64,000 bases of DNA from Thalassospira sp. (GTDB lineage: Bacteria > Pseudomonadota > Alphaproteobacteria > Rhodospirillales > Thalassospiraceae): the NCBI RefSeq assembly GCF_030690045.1, contig NZ_JAUYHK010000016.1, positions 248,001 through 312,000 on the forward strand, written 5' to 3'. The notes beneath the pieces were generated by a model, which was given only the letters and a program-made list of their open reading frames with translations, had not been told where the DNA came from and did no database searches. This document shows positions 17,353 through 26,052 of this stretch, piece after piece. A program made the position numbers and the translations under genes. Every line of letters starts with the position of its first letter. Positions within the stretch are counted from its first letter, which is position 1.

Positions 17353-18248
17353 TGCGGCACTGGTTTGACAACCTGCCTGCGTTGATGCGGGCGGCTATTT
17401 TTGCAATAGCCGCTGCCGTGATTGCCGCCTGTTTTTCGATTACCGTGCGGATTGCCACCACCGATATTCATCCGTTTCAGGCAGTGTTTTTTCGGTTTTT
17501 CTTTGGGTTGTTGCTGATCGCGCCGATGGTTTTGCGCAGTGGGTTTGCATCGTTGCGCACCCTCAAATTACCCTTGCTGGGCCTGCGTGCCGCCTTGTCG
17601 GTGGCGGAAATGTGCTTCTGGTTTCTGGCCCTTGTCTGGTTGCCGCTGGCAACGGCCACCACGCTTAATTTTACGGTACCGCTTTTTGGCACCCTGCTTG
17701 CCGCCCTGATCCTCAAGGAAAAAATCCGGGCGCATCGCTGGCTGGCGGTGCTGGTCGGTTTTATCGGGGTGGCGCTGGTGATCCGGCCCGGTGCCGTCCC
17801 CCTTGACCCGGCATGGTTGTTGCCGATTGCCGCAGCAATGTGCATGGCGATGATCGGCATTACCATGAAAATGCTGGTGCGGACCGAAAGTGCCACCACC
17901 ATCATTTTTTATCTGATGCTGTTTACCACACCGGTTTCGCTGATCCCCGCCCTGTTTGTCTGGCAAATGCCCGGCTGGCAGCCGGTTTTGCTGATGGCGC
18001 TGGCAGCGGCAATGATGAATGTCATGCAATATTGCAATGTCCGGGCGATGCAACTGGCCGATTACAGCTTTTTCGTCGGGTTTTCCTATTTACGCCTGCC
18101 GGTGATTGCCTTGCTTGCCTTTATCCTGTTTGGTGAAATCCCTGATATCTGGCTTTTGCCCGGCGGTGCCTTGATTATCGGGGCGGCCCTTTATGTCGTG
18201 CATCGTGAACGCAAAAGCCACACCACCGCCCCGAAAACCAGCCCATAG
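17352..18248 (+). CDS. EamA/DMT transporter, second of a tandem pair
   Basis: 298 residues, same topology and motifs as the preceding gene (IHPFQAVFFRFFFGLLLIAP; TLNFTVPLFGTLLAALIL; FSYLRLPVIALLAFILFGE). Coupled to it by a one-base overlap. Two paralogous ten-helix transporters made in fixed ratio suggest either a duplication with divergent substrates or a heteromeric pair; the sequence cannot decide. Confidence 0.9.
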   Translation: MRHWFDNLPALMRAAIFAIAAAVIAACFSITVRIATTDIHPFQAVFFRFFFGLLLIAPMVLRSGFASLRTLKLPLLGLRAALSVAEMCFWFLALVWLPLATATTLNFTVPLFGTLLAALILKEKIRAHRWLAVLVGFIGVALVIRPGAVPLDPAWLLPIAAAMCMAMIGITMKMLVRTESATTIIFYLMLFTTPVSLIPALFVWQMPGWQPVLLMALAAAMMNVMQYCNVRAMQLADYSFFVGFSYLRLPVIALLAFILFGEIPDIWLLPGGALIIGAALYVVHRERKSHTTAPKTSP

Positions 18249-18275
18249 GCTTTATCTGCTGCGCATATCCGGGGC

Positions 18276-18305
18276 TTGCCCGATAAAGATATAATTTGGT
18301 ATAGA
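18276..18305 (+). promoter_or_regulatory. Possible promoter of the dehydrogenase gene
   Basis: TTGCCC (18276-18281) and TATAGA (18300-18305) are 18 bp apart, about 37 bp before the ATG. Plausible but not proven. Confidence 0.35.
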
Positions 18306-18341
18306 AATACCTATTATAAATTTGAACGGGATGGATACGCC

Positions 18342-19103
18342 ATGCAGGTCAAGGGTCATATTGCCATCGTCACCGGGGCGGCATCGGGTTTGGGGGCGGC
18401 AACCGCACGGGTTCTGGCCGATGCCGGGGCCAAAATTGCCGCCTTTGATCTGAATGAAGAAGGCGCAACACAAACCGCAACCCCGCTGGGCGGACGGGGA
18501 TTTCCCGTCAATGTTGCCGATGCCCATAGCGTCGAAACCGCCCTTGCCCGTGTTACGGCCGAAATGGGCGCACCGCGCATTCTGGTCAATTGTGCGGGGA
18601 TCGTGCATGGCGAACGCATTATCGGGCGCGATGGCCCGGCCGATCTGGCCGCCTTTGCCCGGGTGATCAATGTCAATCTGATCGGTACGTTCAACATGAT
18701 GCGCGTCACCGCCGATGCCATGAGCCGCAACGAGGCCCTGATTGATGGTGAACGTGGCGTGATCATCAATACTGCCTCGATCGCAGCCTTTGAGGGGCAG
18801 ATCGGACAGGCAGCCTATGCCGCATCAAAGGGCGGCGTTCATGCCCTGACCCTGCCTGCGGCGCGGGAACTGGCCCGTCATGGCATCCGGGTGGTGGCGA
18901 TTGCGCCGGGGCTGTTTGGCACCCCGATGTTGATGGGCCTGCCCGACGAGGTGCAGGAAAGCCTTGCCGCCAATACGCCCTTTCCCAAACGGCTGGGCCA
19001 TCCCGAAGAATATGGCCGTCTGGCCCTGCATATTTGCGAAAACGGCATGATCAATGGCGAAACCATCCGCATTGATGGCGCCGTCCGGCTGGAACCAAAA
19101 TAA
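18342..19103 (+). CDS. Short-chain dehydrogenase, HSD10-like 3-hydroxyacyl-CoA dehydrogenase
   Basis: 253 residues from the ATG at 18342. Rossmann motif TGAASGLGAA near residue 14, NCAG motif, catalytic Ser in NTASIAAFEGQ and the YAASK active site. The end, GLFGTPMLMGLPDEV through RLGHPEEYGRLALHICEN to GETIRIDGAVRL, matches the human HSD17B10 type, NAD-dependent 3-hydroxy-2-methylacyl-CoA dehydrogenases of isoleucine and fatty-acid breakdown, more closely than FabG. The 22 extra codons upstream in frame are unlikely to be translated. It stands alone on the plus strand, convergent with phhB. Confidence 0.88.
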   Translation: MQVKGHIAIVTGAASGLGAATARVLADAGAKIAAFDLNEEGATQTATPLGGRGFPVNVADAHSVETALARVTAEMGAPRILVNCAGIVHGERIIGRDGPADLAAFARVINVNLIGTFNMMRVTADAMSRNEALIDGERGVIINTASIAAFEGQIGQAAYAASKGGVHALTLPAARELARHGIRVVAIAPGLFGTPMLMGLPDEVQESLAANTPFPKRLGHPEEYGRLALHICENGMINGETIRIDGAVRLEPK

Positions 19104-19115
19104 CAGGACGGCCTC

Positions 19116-19400
19116 TCACACCAGCGTATCGGTAAATTTCGCCAGCGTGATGTCCTTGTCGGTCACGCCCCCGGCGTCATGGGTCGAAAGGGTGATTTCG
19201 ACCTTGTTATAGACATTGAACCATTCGGGATGGTGATCCATTTTATCGGCCATCAGGGCAATGCGCGTCATAAAGCCAAAGGCGGCGTTAAAATCGCGAA
19301 AGCGGAAACTTTTGGCAATCGACAGACCATCTTCGGCAAGGGCCCAGCCTTCAAGCGCCTGCAATGCATGATCGATCTCGGCTTTGGACAGTTTGGTCAT
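19116..19400 (-). CDS. phhB: Pterin-4a-carbinolamine dehydratase
   Basis: 94 residues, the normal size. It recycles 4a-hydroxytetrahydrobiopterin after aromatic amino-acid hydroxylation. The active-site stretch [19 protein letters not shown] contains the two adjacent histidines, and the C-terminal [14 protein letters not shown] is typical. GGAGA upstream supports the ATG at 19400. A phenylalanine hydroxylase gene is not in the window. It follows the uracil-DNA glycosylase-like gene by 12 bp. Confidence 0.93.
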   Translation of the reverse strand: MTKLSKAEIDHALQALEGWALAEDGLSIAKSFRFRDFNAAFGFMTRIALMADKMDHHPEWFNVYNKVEITLSTHDAGGVTDKDITLAKFTDTLV

Positions 19401-19412
19401 TGTCGTCTCCTG

Positions 19413-20066
19413 TCAGGTTGGGTTGCCCGTTATCGTCAGGATATCATGAATTCTGTGACGCAACACCGGCAACAAACGGTGTTCAAACCACGGATTTTTA
19501 CGAATCCATGCGGTATTGCGCCAACTGGGATGGGGCAACGGCATGATGTTATCGGTCAGATAATTTTCAAATTGTTGCACGGTTGCCGTCATGGTTCTGG
19601 CACGCCGCGTTCCCAAATAAAACCTTTGCGCATATTGGCCGATCAGAAGCGTCAGCCGGATGTCGGGCAAATGACGGCGCAGGGGATCATGCCATGTCGG
19701 GGCGCATTCGGGGCGCGGCGGCGCATCCCCGCCCCCGGCCAGCCGCCCCGGATAACAAAACCCCATCGGCATGATCGCCAGTTTTGCCGGATCGTAAAAG
19801 CTGGCGACATCCATCCGCAACCAGTCGCGCAACCGGTCACCCGACGCATCATTCCACGGCAGGCCGGTTTCATGAACCTTTGTCCCCGGTGCCTGCCCGA
19901 TCAGCAGGATTTTCGCCCCCGCTGCCATCCGCACCACCGGGCGCGGCCCCAATGGCAAATCGGCGGCACAGATGCGACAGGCCCGCACCTCGCGCAAGGT
20001 TGCATCAAGGGCGGGGTCATTGCCGGGTGGATCAATGTCCGGCAAGTGTCCTGTCAGGCCAACCAT
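19413..20066 (-). CDS. Uracil-DNA glycosylase-like family protein
   Basis: 217 residues of the UDG superfamily. Motif 1 is GQAPGTKVHETGLPWND (about residues 53-69), and motif 2 is near LPHPSWRNTAWIRKNPWF, with His-Pro-Ser in the usual place. Two cysteines (CRICAADL) lie at the N-terminus; I do not see the full four-cysteine iron-sulfur set of family 4 enzymes. Proteins of this group either excise uracil or are uncharacterised. It is in line with GST (8 bp gap upstream) and phhB downstream, a three-gene unit with no obvious common theme. Confidence 0.8.
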   Translation of the reverse strand: MVGLTGHLPDIDPPGNDPALDATLREVRACRICAADLPLGPRPVVRMAAGAKILLIGQAPGTKVHETGLPWNDASGDRLRDWLRMDVASFYDPAKLAIMPMGFCYPGRLAGGGDAPPRPECAPTWHDPLRRHLPDIRLTLLIGQYAQRFYLGTRRARTMTATVQQFENYLTDNIMPLPHPSWRNTAWIRKNPWFEHRLLPVLRHRIHDILTITGNPT

Positions 20067-20074
20067 GGAAAACC

Positions 20075-20734
20075 TCAGTCAAGTTCGGATGCGGCGATGA
20101 CCCATTCTTCGTCCTTCGCATCGGCGTACCAGCCTTGCATCGCGGGCAAGCCAAGGATGGTTTCCATATAAGCGTTACCGACCGCATCAAGTTCCACGCC
20201 ATAGGTTTTAAACCGTGTGACCACCGGCGCGTACATGGCATCGGCAATCGAAAAAGACCCGAACAGGAAATCGCCGCCCTGCCCGTATTGACGGCGACAG
20301 GTGCGGAAAATTTCACCAATACGGGCAATGTCCTTTTCAACCGCCGCATTGCGGCCACGCCCCGGCAGGTTTTTGCGCAAATTCATCGGCATATGGGTGC
20401 GCAGGGCCGAAAACCCGCCATGCATTTCCATCGACACCGACCGCGCCATCGCCCGGATGTCGATATCAAGCGGCCATAACATCGTATCGGGCCTGCAATC
20501 GGCGATATATTCAAGGATCGCCAAGGCTTCCCAAATGGTTTTACCGCCGTCAAACAGGGTCGGAACCTTGCCACTGGGCGAAATGACCGGGGCCTTGGCT
20601 GCCCAGTCGGGGCCATAAAGCGGCACCAGTTTTTCCTCGAATGCCACCCCGGCCATTTTCAGGCCCAGCCACGCCCGCAAGGACCATGATGAATAGTTTT
20701 TATTGCCGATATACAGCACCGGTAGCTGTTCCAT
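20075..20734 (-). CDS. Glutathione S-transferase
   Basis: 219 residues from the ATG at 20734, which has AGGAGA eight bases upstream; longer readings lack a ribosome site. A thioredoxin-like N-domain (LPVLYIGNKNYSSWSLRAWL, then SGKVPTLFDGGKTIWEALAI with the cis-Pro and the Glu/Ser-type glutathione site) is followed by an all-helical C-domain from about residue 85. The YSSWSLRAWL start is seen in a bacterial GST subgroup of unknown substrate. It would conjugate glutathione to an electrophile, or act on disulfides. It is divergent from the aminopeptidase gene. Confidence 0.9.
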   Translation of the reverse strand: MEQLPVLYIGNKNYSSWSLRAWLGLKMAGVAFEEKLVPLYGPDWAAKAPVISPSGKVPTLFDGGKTIWEALAILEYIADCRPDTMLWPLDIDIRAMARSVSMEMHGGFSALRTHMPMNLRKNLPGRGRNAAVEKDIARIGEIFRTCRRQYGQGGDFLFGSFSIADAMYAPVVTRFKTYGVELDAVGNAYMETILGLPAMQGWYADAKDEEWVIAASELD

Positions 20735-20955
20735 GACGATCTCTCCTGCATCCTGACCAAGGGCGCGACTGTCGGACTTTTTGCACCCGCTGGCAAGACC
20801 AACGCAATGGGTAATTGCTCCCGGCTTCACATCCCCCTAAGATCAGGCATCCTGTTTTCCGGTCGCACCCGATGCTGCCCCAAACCCGGTTCCGGGTTCG
20901 GCATTGCGGCTGCGATGCGCTACCATCAGCAAGGACCATCAAATTGTTCGACCAT

Positions 20956-22335
20956 ATGATTGCCACCCCCGATACCACCAACCCTGTTTCGATTTTTGCC
21001 GTCGCCGAAAATGATTTTGCCGGTTGGCTGTCGCACCAAAGCCCGGCCCATCGCGCATGGATTGCCGCCAACGGGTTTGAAGGCAAACGAGGCAGCCTGA
21101 TCCTGCTGCCCGATGCCAATGGCACGGTGCAATCGGTGATTTTGGGCTATGTCGATGATGCCAAAACCCTGTGGGATTTTGCCACCCTGCCGACAGCCCT
21201 TCCAGTCGGGGATTATCAGTTTGATGACAGCATCACCCGGAACGGCCCGCTAACCGGCAAGGCGACCCTTGGGCTTTATCTGGGCGGTTACCGGTTTGAC
21301 CGGTATCGCAAGGCCCCGGAAAGCCGGGCGCGGTTTGTCCGCCCTGGCGGCCCTGATGCCGACACCGCCGAAAATATTGCCCGTGGCATCGGGCTGGCCC
21401 GCGATCTGATCAATGTGCCGGCCAATGATATGGGCCCGGCCGACCTGGAAGACGCCGCCCGTCATCTGGGCGCGGAATTTGGCGCAAAAGTCACCAGCAT
21501 CATCGGCGAGGATTTGCTGGCGAAAAACTATCCGGCGATTTATGCGGTCGGCAAAGGAAGTGACCGCGACCCGCGCCTGATTGATCTGCGCTGGGGCGAT
21601 GAAACCGCACCCAAAATCACGCTGGTCGGCAAGGGGGTGTGTTTTGACACTGGCGGCTATGACCTCAAACCATCCAACAATATGTTACTGATGAAAAAGG
21701 ATATGGGCGGGGCGGCACAGGTATTGGGCCTTGCGCGCATGATCATGACGGCAAACCTGCCGGTGCGCTTGCGGGTTCTGATTCCGGCGGTTGAAAATAT
21801 GGTGTCGGGCAAAGCATTCCGGCCCAGCGACATTTTGCAAACCCGCAAGGGCATCACGGTGGAAGTCGGTAATACCGACGCCGAAGGCCGTCTTGTTCTG
21901 GCCGACGCCCTGACCGAAGCCGCCAGCGAGGACCCGGATATCCTGCTGGATTTTGCCACCCTGACCGGGGCAGCACGGGTCGCCCTTGGCCTTGGCCTGC
22001 CGGCCCTGTTTTGCAATGACGACAAACTGGCGACCGATTTGCAGGAAACCGGCATGGCGATCAGCGATCCGGTATGGCGGTTGCCGCTGTGGGATGACTA
22101 TCGCCCGATGCTTGATAGCAAGGCCGCCGACACCAACAACATTTCCGGATCCCCCTTTGGCGGCGCGATCATTGCCGCCCTGTTTCTGGATCGTTTCGCA
22201 GAAGGGGCAAAGTCGTGGGCACATATCGACCTGATGGCGTGGAACCCTTCGACCCGCCCCGGTCGCCCCGAAGGCGGCGAAGCCCAGGGCATCCGCACCG
22301 CTTTCCGGTTGATCTCGGGTCGTTACGGAAAGTAA
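20956..22335 (+). CDS. Leucyl aminopeptidase family (M17) protein
   Basis: 459 residues from the ATG at 20956; an upstream frame reaches 20815 but the extra 47 residues look untranslated. M17 peptidases are cytosolic hexamers with two zinc ions. Metal and catalytic residues are in GKGVCFDTGGYDLKPSNNM (Lys, Asp) and in NTDAEGRLVLADAL, the exact family signature. It trims N-terminal residues from peptides. A small winged-helix gene follows on the same strand, and the two are often linked in Rhodospirillales. Whether it is PepA- or PepB-like in specificity cannot be told. Confidence 0.92.
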   Translation: MIATPDTTNPVSIFAVAENDFAGWLSHQSPAHRAWIAANGFEGKRGSLILLPDANGTVQSVILGYVDDAKTLWDFATLPTALPVGDYQFDDSITRNGPLTGKATLGLYLGGYRFDRYRKAPESRARFVRPGGPDADTAENIARGIGLARDLINVPANDMGPADLEDAARHLGAEFGAKVTSIIGEDLLAKNYPAIYAVGKGSDRDPRLIDLRWGDETAPKITLVGKGVCFDTGGYDLKPSNNMLLMKKDMGGAAQVLGLARMIMTANLPVRLRVLIPAVENMVSGKAFRPSDILQTRKGITVEVGNTDAEGRLVLADALTEAASEDPDILLDFATLTGAARVALGLGLPALFCNDDKLATDLQETGMAISDPVWRLPLWDDYRPMLDSKAADTNNISGSPFGGAIIAALFLDRFAEGAKSWAHIDLMAWNPSTRPGRPEGGEAQGIRTAFRLISGRYGK

Positions 22336-22419
22336 ATTAATAAAAGCCCCTTTACACCTACCAAGGGGTCAGGTAAACAGATTACGTATTCGTAACAAAA
22401 CAACGACTGGGCACAGGGC

Positions 22420-22767
22420 ATGTCGATCGAGATCAAACCGTCACAGGCACTTGACCTTTGGCGTATCGCGATTGTCGAAAGCGTCAGACGGGATTCCCCC
22501 GATCTTTCTGCCCGACAGATGGCCCTGATGTTGTCGGTTTACCTGACCCCGGCCCCGCATACGGTGCGTGGCCTTGCCGATGCCCTGAATATTTCCAAAC
22601 CGGCAATTACCCGCGCCCTTGACCGGCTTAGTTCGCTGGGCATGGTCAAACGCAAGGTAGATGAAGACGATCGGCGGTCTGTTTTGATCCAGCGGACGGT
22701 CAAGGGGTCAGTCTTTCTGCGTGAATTTGGCGATATCATCGTCGCGGCAGGCAAGGAAACCGCCTAG
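22420..22767 (+). CDS. Small MarR-like winged-helix regulator
   Basis: 115 residues. A winged helix-turn-helix occupies most of the chain: TVRGLADALNISKPAITRAL (helix-turn-helix), then DRLSSLGMVKRKVDEDDRRS, the wing with the DxRS motif of MarR proteins, which is the clearest evidence. It is shorter than a standard MarR (about 140-150) and lacks the long C-terminal dimer helix. It follows the aminopeptidase by 84 bp and is presumably co-transcribed. Target unknown. Confidence 0.82.
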   Translation: MSIEIKPSQALDLWRIAIVESVRRDSPDLSARQMALMLSVYLTPAPHTVRGLADALNISKPAITRALDRLSSLGMVKRKVDEDDRRSVLIQRTVKGSVFLREFGDIIVAAGKETA

Positions 22768-22864
22768 GTCTTTTTTGACCTTGCGGTGCATTTAATCCCT
22801 GAACCTGAAATTGCGCAGCCCCTTGGCCCGCTCCCTCGAAAATACCCCGAAAATGTCACACATC

Positions 22865-22899
22865 CATACCAGTTGGTATGCAATCTGAATTCTGTATAG
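22865..22899 (+). promoter_or_regulatory. Palindrome overlapping a promoter-like element, no gene attached
   Basis: CATACCA-GT-TGGTATG is a perfect 7-bp inverted repeat (22865-22880). Its right half includes TTGGTA as a possible -35, with TATAGA 16 bases further on. Downstream on the plus strand there is no ORF before the convergent LysE stop at 23021; on the minus strand the nearest gene is marR, which runs the other way. It may be an orphan operator or drive a short RNA. Confidence 0.4.
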
Positions 22900-23020
22900 A
22901 ATTGTGGCAGTTCCTTTATTTCTGTAGGGGAATCATATCTCTGCAAGGTCTGGCATTTGCCTGTTTCCCTCCAATCCGGGGATAACTGCCGCAACCGCCT
23001 TGCCAGAGAAAAACACCGAT

Positions 23021-23692
23021 TTATGACTCGCGGGCGATGCTTTGCGGAGTGTCAATCAGCGACAAAATCACCGCCGCCAGGATCAACACCACCCCACTGA
23101 CCCGACCAATCACGTTGTTACCGCCCCGCCGTTTCAGCCACGGCATCAGTCGTGCCGCACCCATTGCATAAATCATTACGAGGCTGTAATCAAAAATGAC
23201 AAAGGTCGCACCCAGAATGAATAATTGTGGGGCAAGTGGGCTGCCTGCATCGATGAATTGTGGAAACAGCGCCCCGAAAAAAGCAATCGCCTTGGGATTG
23301 CCTGCGGCAACCAAAAAGCAATCGCCAAACAGGCGACCCGGCCTTGCGGCTTCATACCCGTGATTTAATTTCGTTTCGGTATCGTTATTTTCAGGATTGG
23401 CAGGTGTCGGTTTGCGCAGAAAGGCCATCAGCCCGATCCCCATCAGGAAAGCAACCCCAGCCCATTTGACAATCGCAAAGGCACTTTCCGATGTGGCGAG
23501 GATCGCGCCAAGACCAACGGCGGCGATCACCATCTGAATCATATTGGCGGTGACATCTCCCAAGGCAGTGATCATCACCGGTTTGATACCATATCGCATC
23601 GAATGCGACATGCCGATCAAAACACTTGGCCCCGGTGTACTGACCACCAACACCACCAACGCACAAAAACCCAGCCAGACATCAAATGACAT
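23021..23692 (-). CDS. LysE/RhtB-family exporter
   Basis: 223 residues from the ATG at 23692 (MSFDVWLGFCALVVLVVSTP). About six helices, with the family motif STPGPSVLIGMSHSMRYG near residue 18 and GNPKAIAFFGALFPQFI in the middle. A hydrophilic stretch (TPANPENNDTETKLNHG) forms the usual loop. Probably exports an amino acid. Second LysE-type gene in the window; similarity between the two is only at family level. Monocistronic. Confidence 0.9.
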   Translation of the reverse strand: MSFDVWLGFCALVVLVVSTPGPSVLIGMSHSMRYGIKPVMITALGDVTANMIQMVIAAVGLGAILATSESAFAIVKWAGVAFLMGIGLMAFLRKPTPANPENNDTETKLNHGYEAARPGRLFGDCFLVAAGNPKAIAFFGALFPQFIDAGSPLAPQLFILGATFVIFDYSLVMIYAMGAARLMPWLKRRGGNNVIGRVSGVVLILAAVILSLIDTPQSIARES

Positions 23693-23775
23693 GATTACAG
23701 AACCACCTCCAAAACACCCGCCCCGGCGTCGTATCACAAACATCAGGAACGGCAAGTTCTGTTATTGAAATCGCA

Positions 23776-24387
23776 TTATTGAATGGCAGCAGGCCAGCGG
23801 TCCTGAATGGTGCGAATTTGGACACTGGTAACCATATTGGGTCCCAATATGGTCTGCAAACCGGCCAGAAGGCGCGCCTGCAACCGGGCAATATCGACAT
23901 CTGTGGTCGGAGCAAAGGGCGATACCGGTGCCGAAGTGACAGCACCGTTTTCTTCCGGTGAGTCTTCTTTTTCTTCCGCGCCTTCGACCGGAGCGGGCGG
24001 AGGGATCAGGGCCGGGGCATGATAGACATAACCGCGCTGGTCTTCGGGCAGGGCGGCACGCCGTTCGGTATCACGGTAAAAATGGCGTTGAAAATCCCGC
24101 AGGAACCCGTTGATGATTTTTGGCTTGTTACGTTCAATCGTCGCCGCATGAATCGGGTCCGTCATTTCCAGCCAGATGCGCGCCGATACATTGCGCAGCA
24201 TGCCATTACGCGGCAACACAATGGTCAGCGTCATCGCATCAAGCACATAAACATTGGCCGGAACCCCATCGGCGGTGGCACGCGCTGCACCACCGGCCGC
24301 ACGGGATTCACTGCCGACCGCCGTCATCAGCATGGCAGCACATCCCAGCAGGCACCCCGCCCGCAGCAGAAATTTACGGATATTCAT
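23776..24387 (-). CDS. Exported protein, distantly FliL-like
   Basis: 203 residues from the ATG at 24387. An N-terminal signal (MNIRKFLLRAGCLLGCAAM, ending near SRA) suggests export. The body has a beta-rich piece (NVYVLDAMTLTIVLPRNGML; SARIWLEMTDPIHAATIERN), a helix (KPKIINGFLRDFQRHFYRD), an acidic Pro/Glu linker at about 125-150, and a C-terminal helix-strand ending in VQIRTIQDRWP. The order strand, strand, helix, helix, strand resembles FliL and its non-flagellar relatives, but identity is weak. It starts 22 bp after the yejF stop and may be the last gene of the yej operon. Confidence 0.5.
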   Translation of the reverse strand: MNIRKFLLRAGCLLGCAAMLMTAVGSESRAAGGAARATADGVPANVYVLDAMTLTIVLPRNGMLRNVSARIWLEMTDPIHAATIERNKPKIINGFLRDFQRHFYRDTERRAALPEDQRGYVYHAPALIPPPAPVEGAEEKEDSPEENGAVTSAPVSPFAPTTDVDIARLQARLLAGLQTILGPNMVTSVQIRTIQDRWPAAIQ

Positions 24388-24409
24388 AACCCAACCTTTG
24401 CATTTTTCA

Positions 24410-26041
24410 TCAGCGGGCCATTGCCCCCTTGTCCGTCCGGATATCAAGGGCAGCGGCAAGCAAGGCACGGGTATAGGGCTGTTGCGGGCGTTCAAACACA
24501 TCGTCGGTCACCCCGCTTTCGACCATCTTGCCGCCCTGCATCACCATCACCCGATGCGACAGGGCGCGGACCACCTTGAGATCGTGGCTGATAAAAAGAT
24601 ACGCCATATTGTGACGCCGTTGCAAATCGCGCAGCAAATCAACGATTTGCGCCTGTACCGACATATCAAGGGCCGATGTCGGTTCATCCAGCACCATGAA
24701 ACGCGGTTTGAGCACCAGCGCACGGGCAATCGAAATGCGTTGCCGTTGCCCGCCGGAAAATTCATGAGGGTACCGATCCATCGCATCCTGTGGCAAATCA
24801 ACCTCGTGCAGGGCCTCGGCAATGCGGGCGGTGCGGGCTGCACGATCCAGACCGGGTTCATGAATTTCCAGCCCCTCGCCCACGATCTGGGCAATCGACA
24901 TGCGCGGGCTTAAGGAACCGAACGGGTCCTGAAACACCACCTGCATATCGCGGCGCAAGGCCCGCAAACCGGCCCCGCTGCGTTCCCGGATATTCTGCCC
25001 GTCAAAGGTAATATCACCACTGGACGATAACAGCCGCAAAATCGCCAGTGCCAGCGTGGTTTTGCCCGATCCGCTTTCCCCGACAATGCCCAGTGTTTCG
25101 CCCTGACGCACCGAAACCGAAATGCCATCCACCGCATTGATATAGCGTTCCGGTCGGCCGAAAATGCCTTTTTTGCCAATCGGAAAGCGCACATGAATAT
25201 CGCCGGTGCGCAAGAGTTCCCCGGCCCCTTCGGGCACCGGGTGCGCCGTGCCGCGTGGAATGGCATCCAGCAGTTTGCGGGTATAGGCATGTTGCGGATC
25301 GTCAAACAGGGCGGCGGTTTCGCGAGCCTCGACGATCTCGCCATCCTTCATCACGCAGACCTGATCGGCCATTTTGCGGACAATCTGCAAATCATGGGTA
25401 ATCAGCAATAACGCCATGCCCATGCGGGCCTGCAAATCGCGCAACAGTTCCAGAATTTGCGCCTGAATCGTCACATCAAGGGCCGTCGTCGGTTCGTCGG
25501 CAATCAGCAATTCCGGTTCATTGGCCAGCGCCATTGCAATCATGACACGTTGCCGTTGCCCGCCGGACAATTCATGGGGCAAGGATCGCAGGCGCGATGC
25601 CGGATCATCAATCCCCACCAGTTCCAGCAATTCAATAATCCGCTCACGTGCTTTTGCCCCACGCAGGCCTTTATGCAGGCCCAAAACCTCGCCAATCTGT
25701 TTTTCAACATTATGCAGCGGGTTCAGCGACGTCATCGGTTCCTGAAAGATCATGCTGATACGGTTGCCCCGGATCTGGCGCAACATGCGTTCTTCGGCCC
25801 CGACCATTTCACGCCCGTCAAAAAGGATTGATCCGGTCGGATGGCTGGCGCGCGGATAGGGCAGCAATTGCAGGATCGACAGGGCGGTCACCGATTTGCC
25901 TGATCCGCTTTCACCCACCAGCGCCAGAGTTTCACCGCGTTTCATCGCAAAGGAGATATTGCGCACCGCCCGGATCGGCCCAAAATGCACCGACAGGTCA
26001 CTGACTTCCAGAAGGTTCTCGGTCTTTGGGGACTCTGACAT
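24410..26041 (-). CDS. yejF: Oligopeptide / microcin C-type ABC importer, tandem ATPase
   Basis: 543 residues with two complete ABC ATPase domains in one chain. First: Walker A GESGSGKS near residue 40, signature LSGGQRQRV, Walker B LLIADEPTTALD. Second, from about residue 275: GESGSGKT, FSGGQRQRI and FMVLDEPTSALD. Each carries the C-terminal oligopeptide extension (HAYTRKLLDA; PYTRALLAAA). This fused form is YejF. It powers YejB-YejE; gene order A-B-E-F is conserved here on the minus strand, 11 bp after yejE. The complex imports oligopeptides and, in enteric bacteria, microcin C. Confidence 0.95.
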   Translation of the reverse strand: MSESPKTENLLEVSDLSVHFGPIRAVRNISFAMKRGETLALVGESGSGKSVTALSILQLLPYPRASHPTGSILFDGREMVGAEERMLRQIRGNRISMIFQEPMTSLNPLHNVEKQIGEVLGLHKGLRGAKARERIIELLELVGIDDPASRLRSLPHELSGGQRQRVMIAMALANEPELLIADEPTTALDVTIQAQILELLRDLQARMGMALLLITHDLQIVRKMADQVCVMKDGEIVEARETAALFDDPQHAYTRKLLDAIPRGTAHPVPEGAGELLRTGDIHVRFPIGKKGIFGRPERYINAVDGISVSVRQGETLGIVGESGSGKTTLALAILRLLSSSGDITFDGQNIRERSGAGLRALRRDMQVVFQDPFGSLSPRMSIAQIVGEGLEIHEPGLDRAARTARIAEALHEVDLPQDAMDRYPHEFSGGQRQRISIARALVLKPRFMVLDEPTSALDMSVQAQIVDLLRDLQRRHNMAYLFISHDLKVVRALSHRVMVMQGGKMVESGVTDDVFERPQQPYTRALLAAALDIRTDKGAMAR

Positions 26042-26052
26042 ATATTATGTTC

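Noticed and set aside
22352-22373. CCCCTT/AAGGGG hairpin after the aminopeptidase stop
   Set aside because: Short stem with a 10-base loop and no T run; not a convincing terminator between two probably co-transcribed genes.
22764-22994. 76-codon minus-strand frame after the MarR-like gene
   Set aside because: No ribosome site or domain; it covers the palindrome and promoter-like sequence instead.
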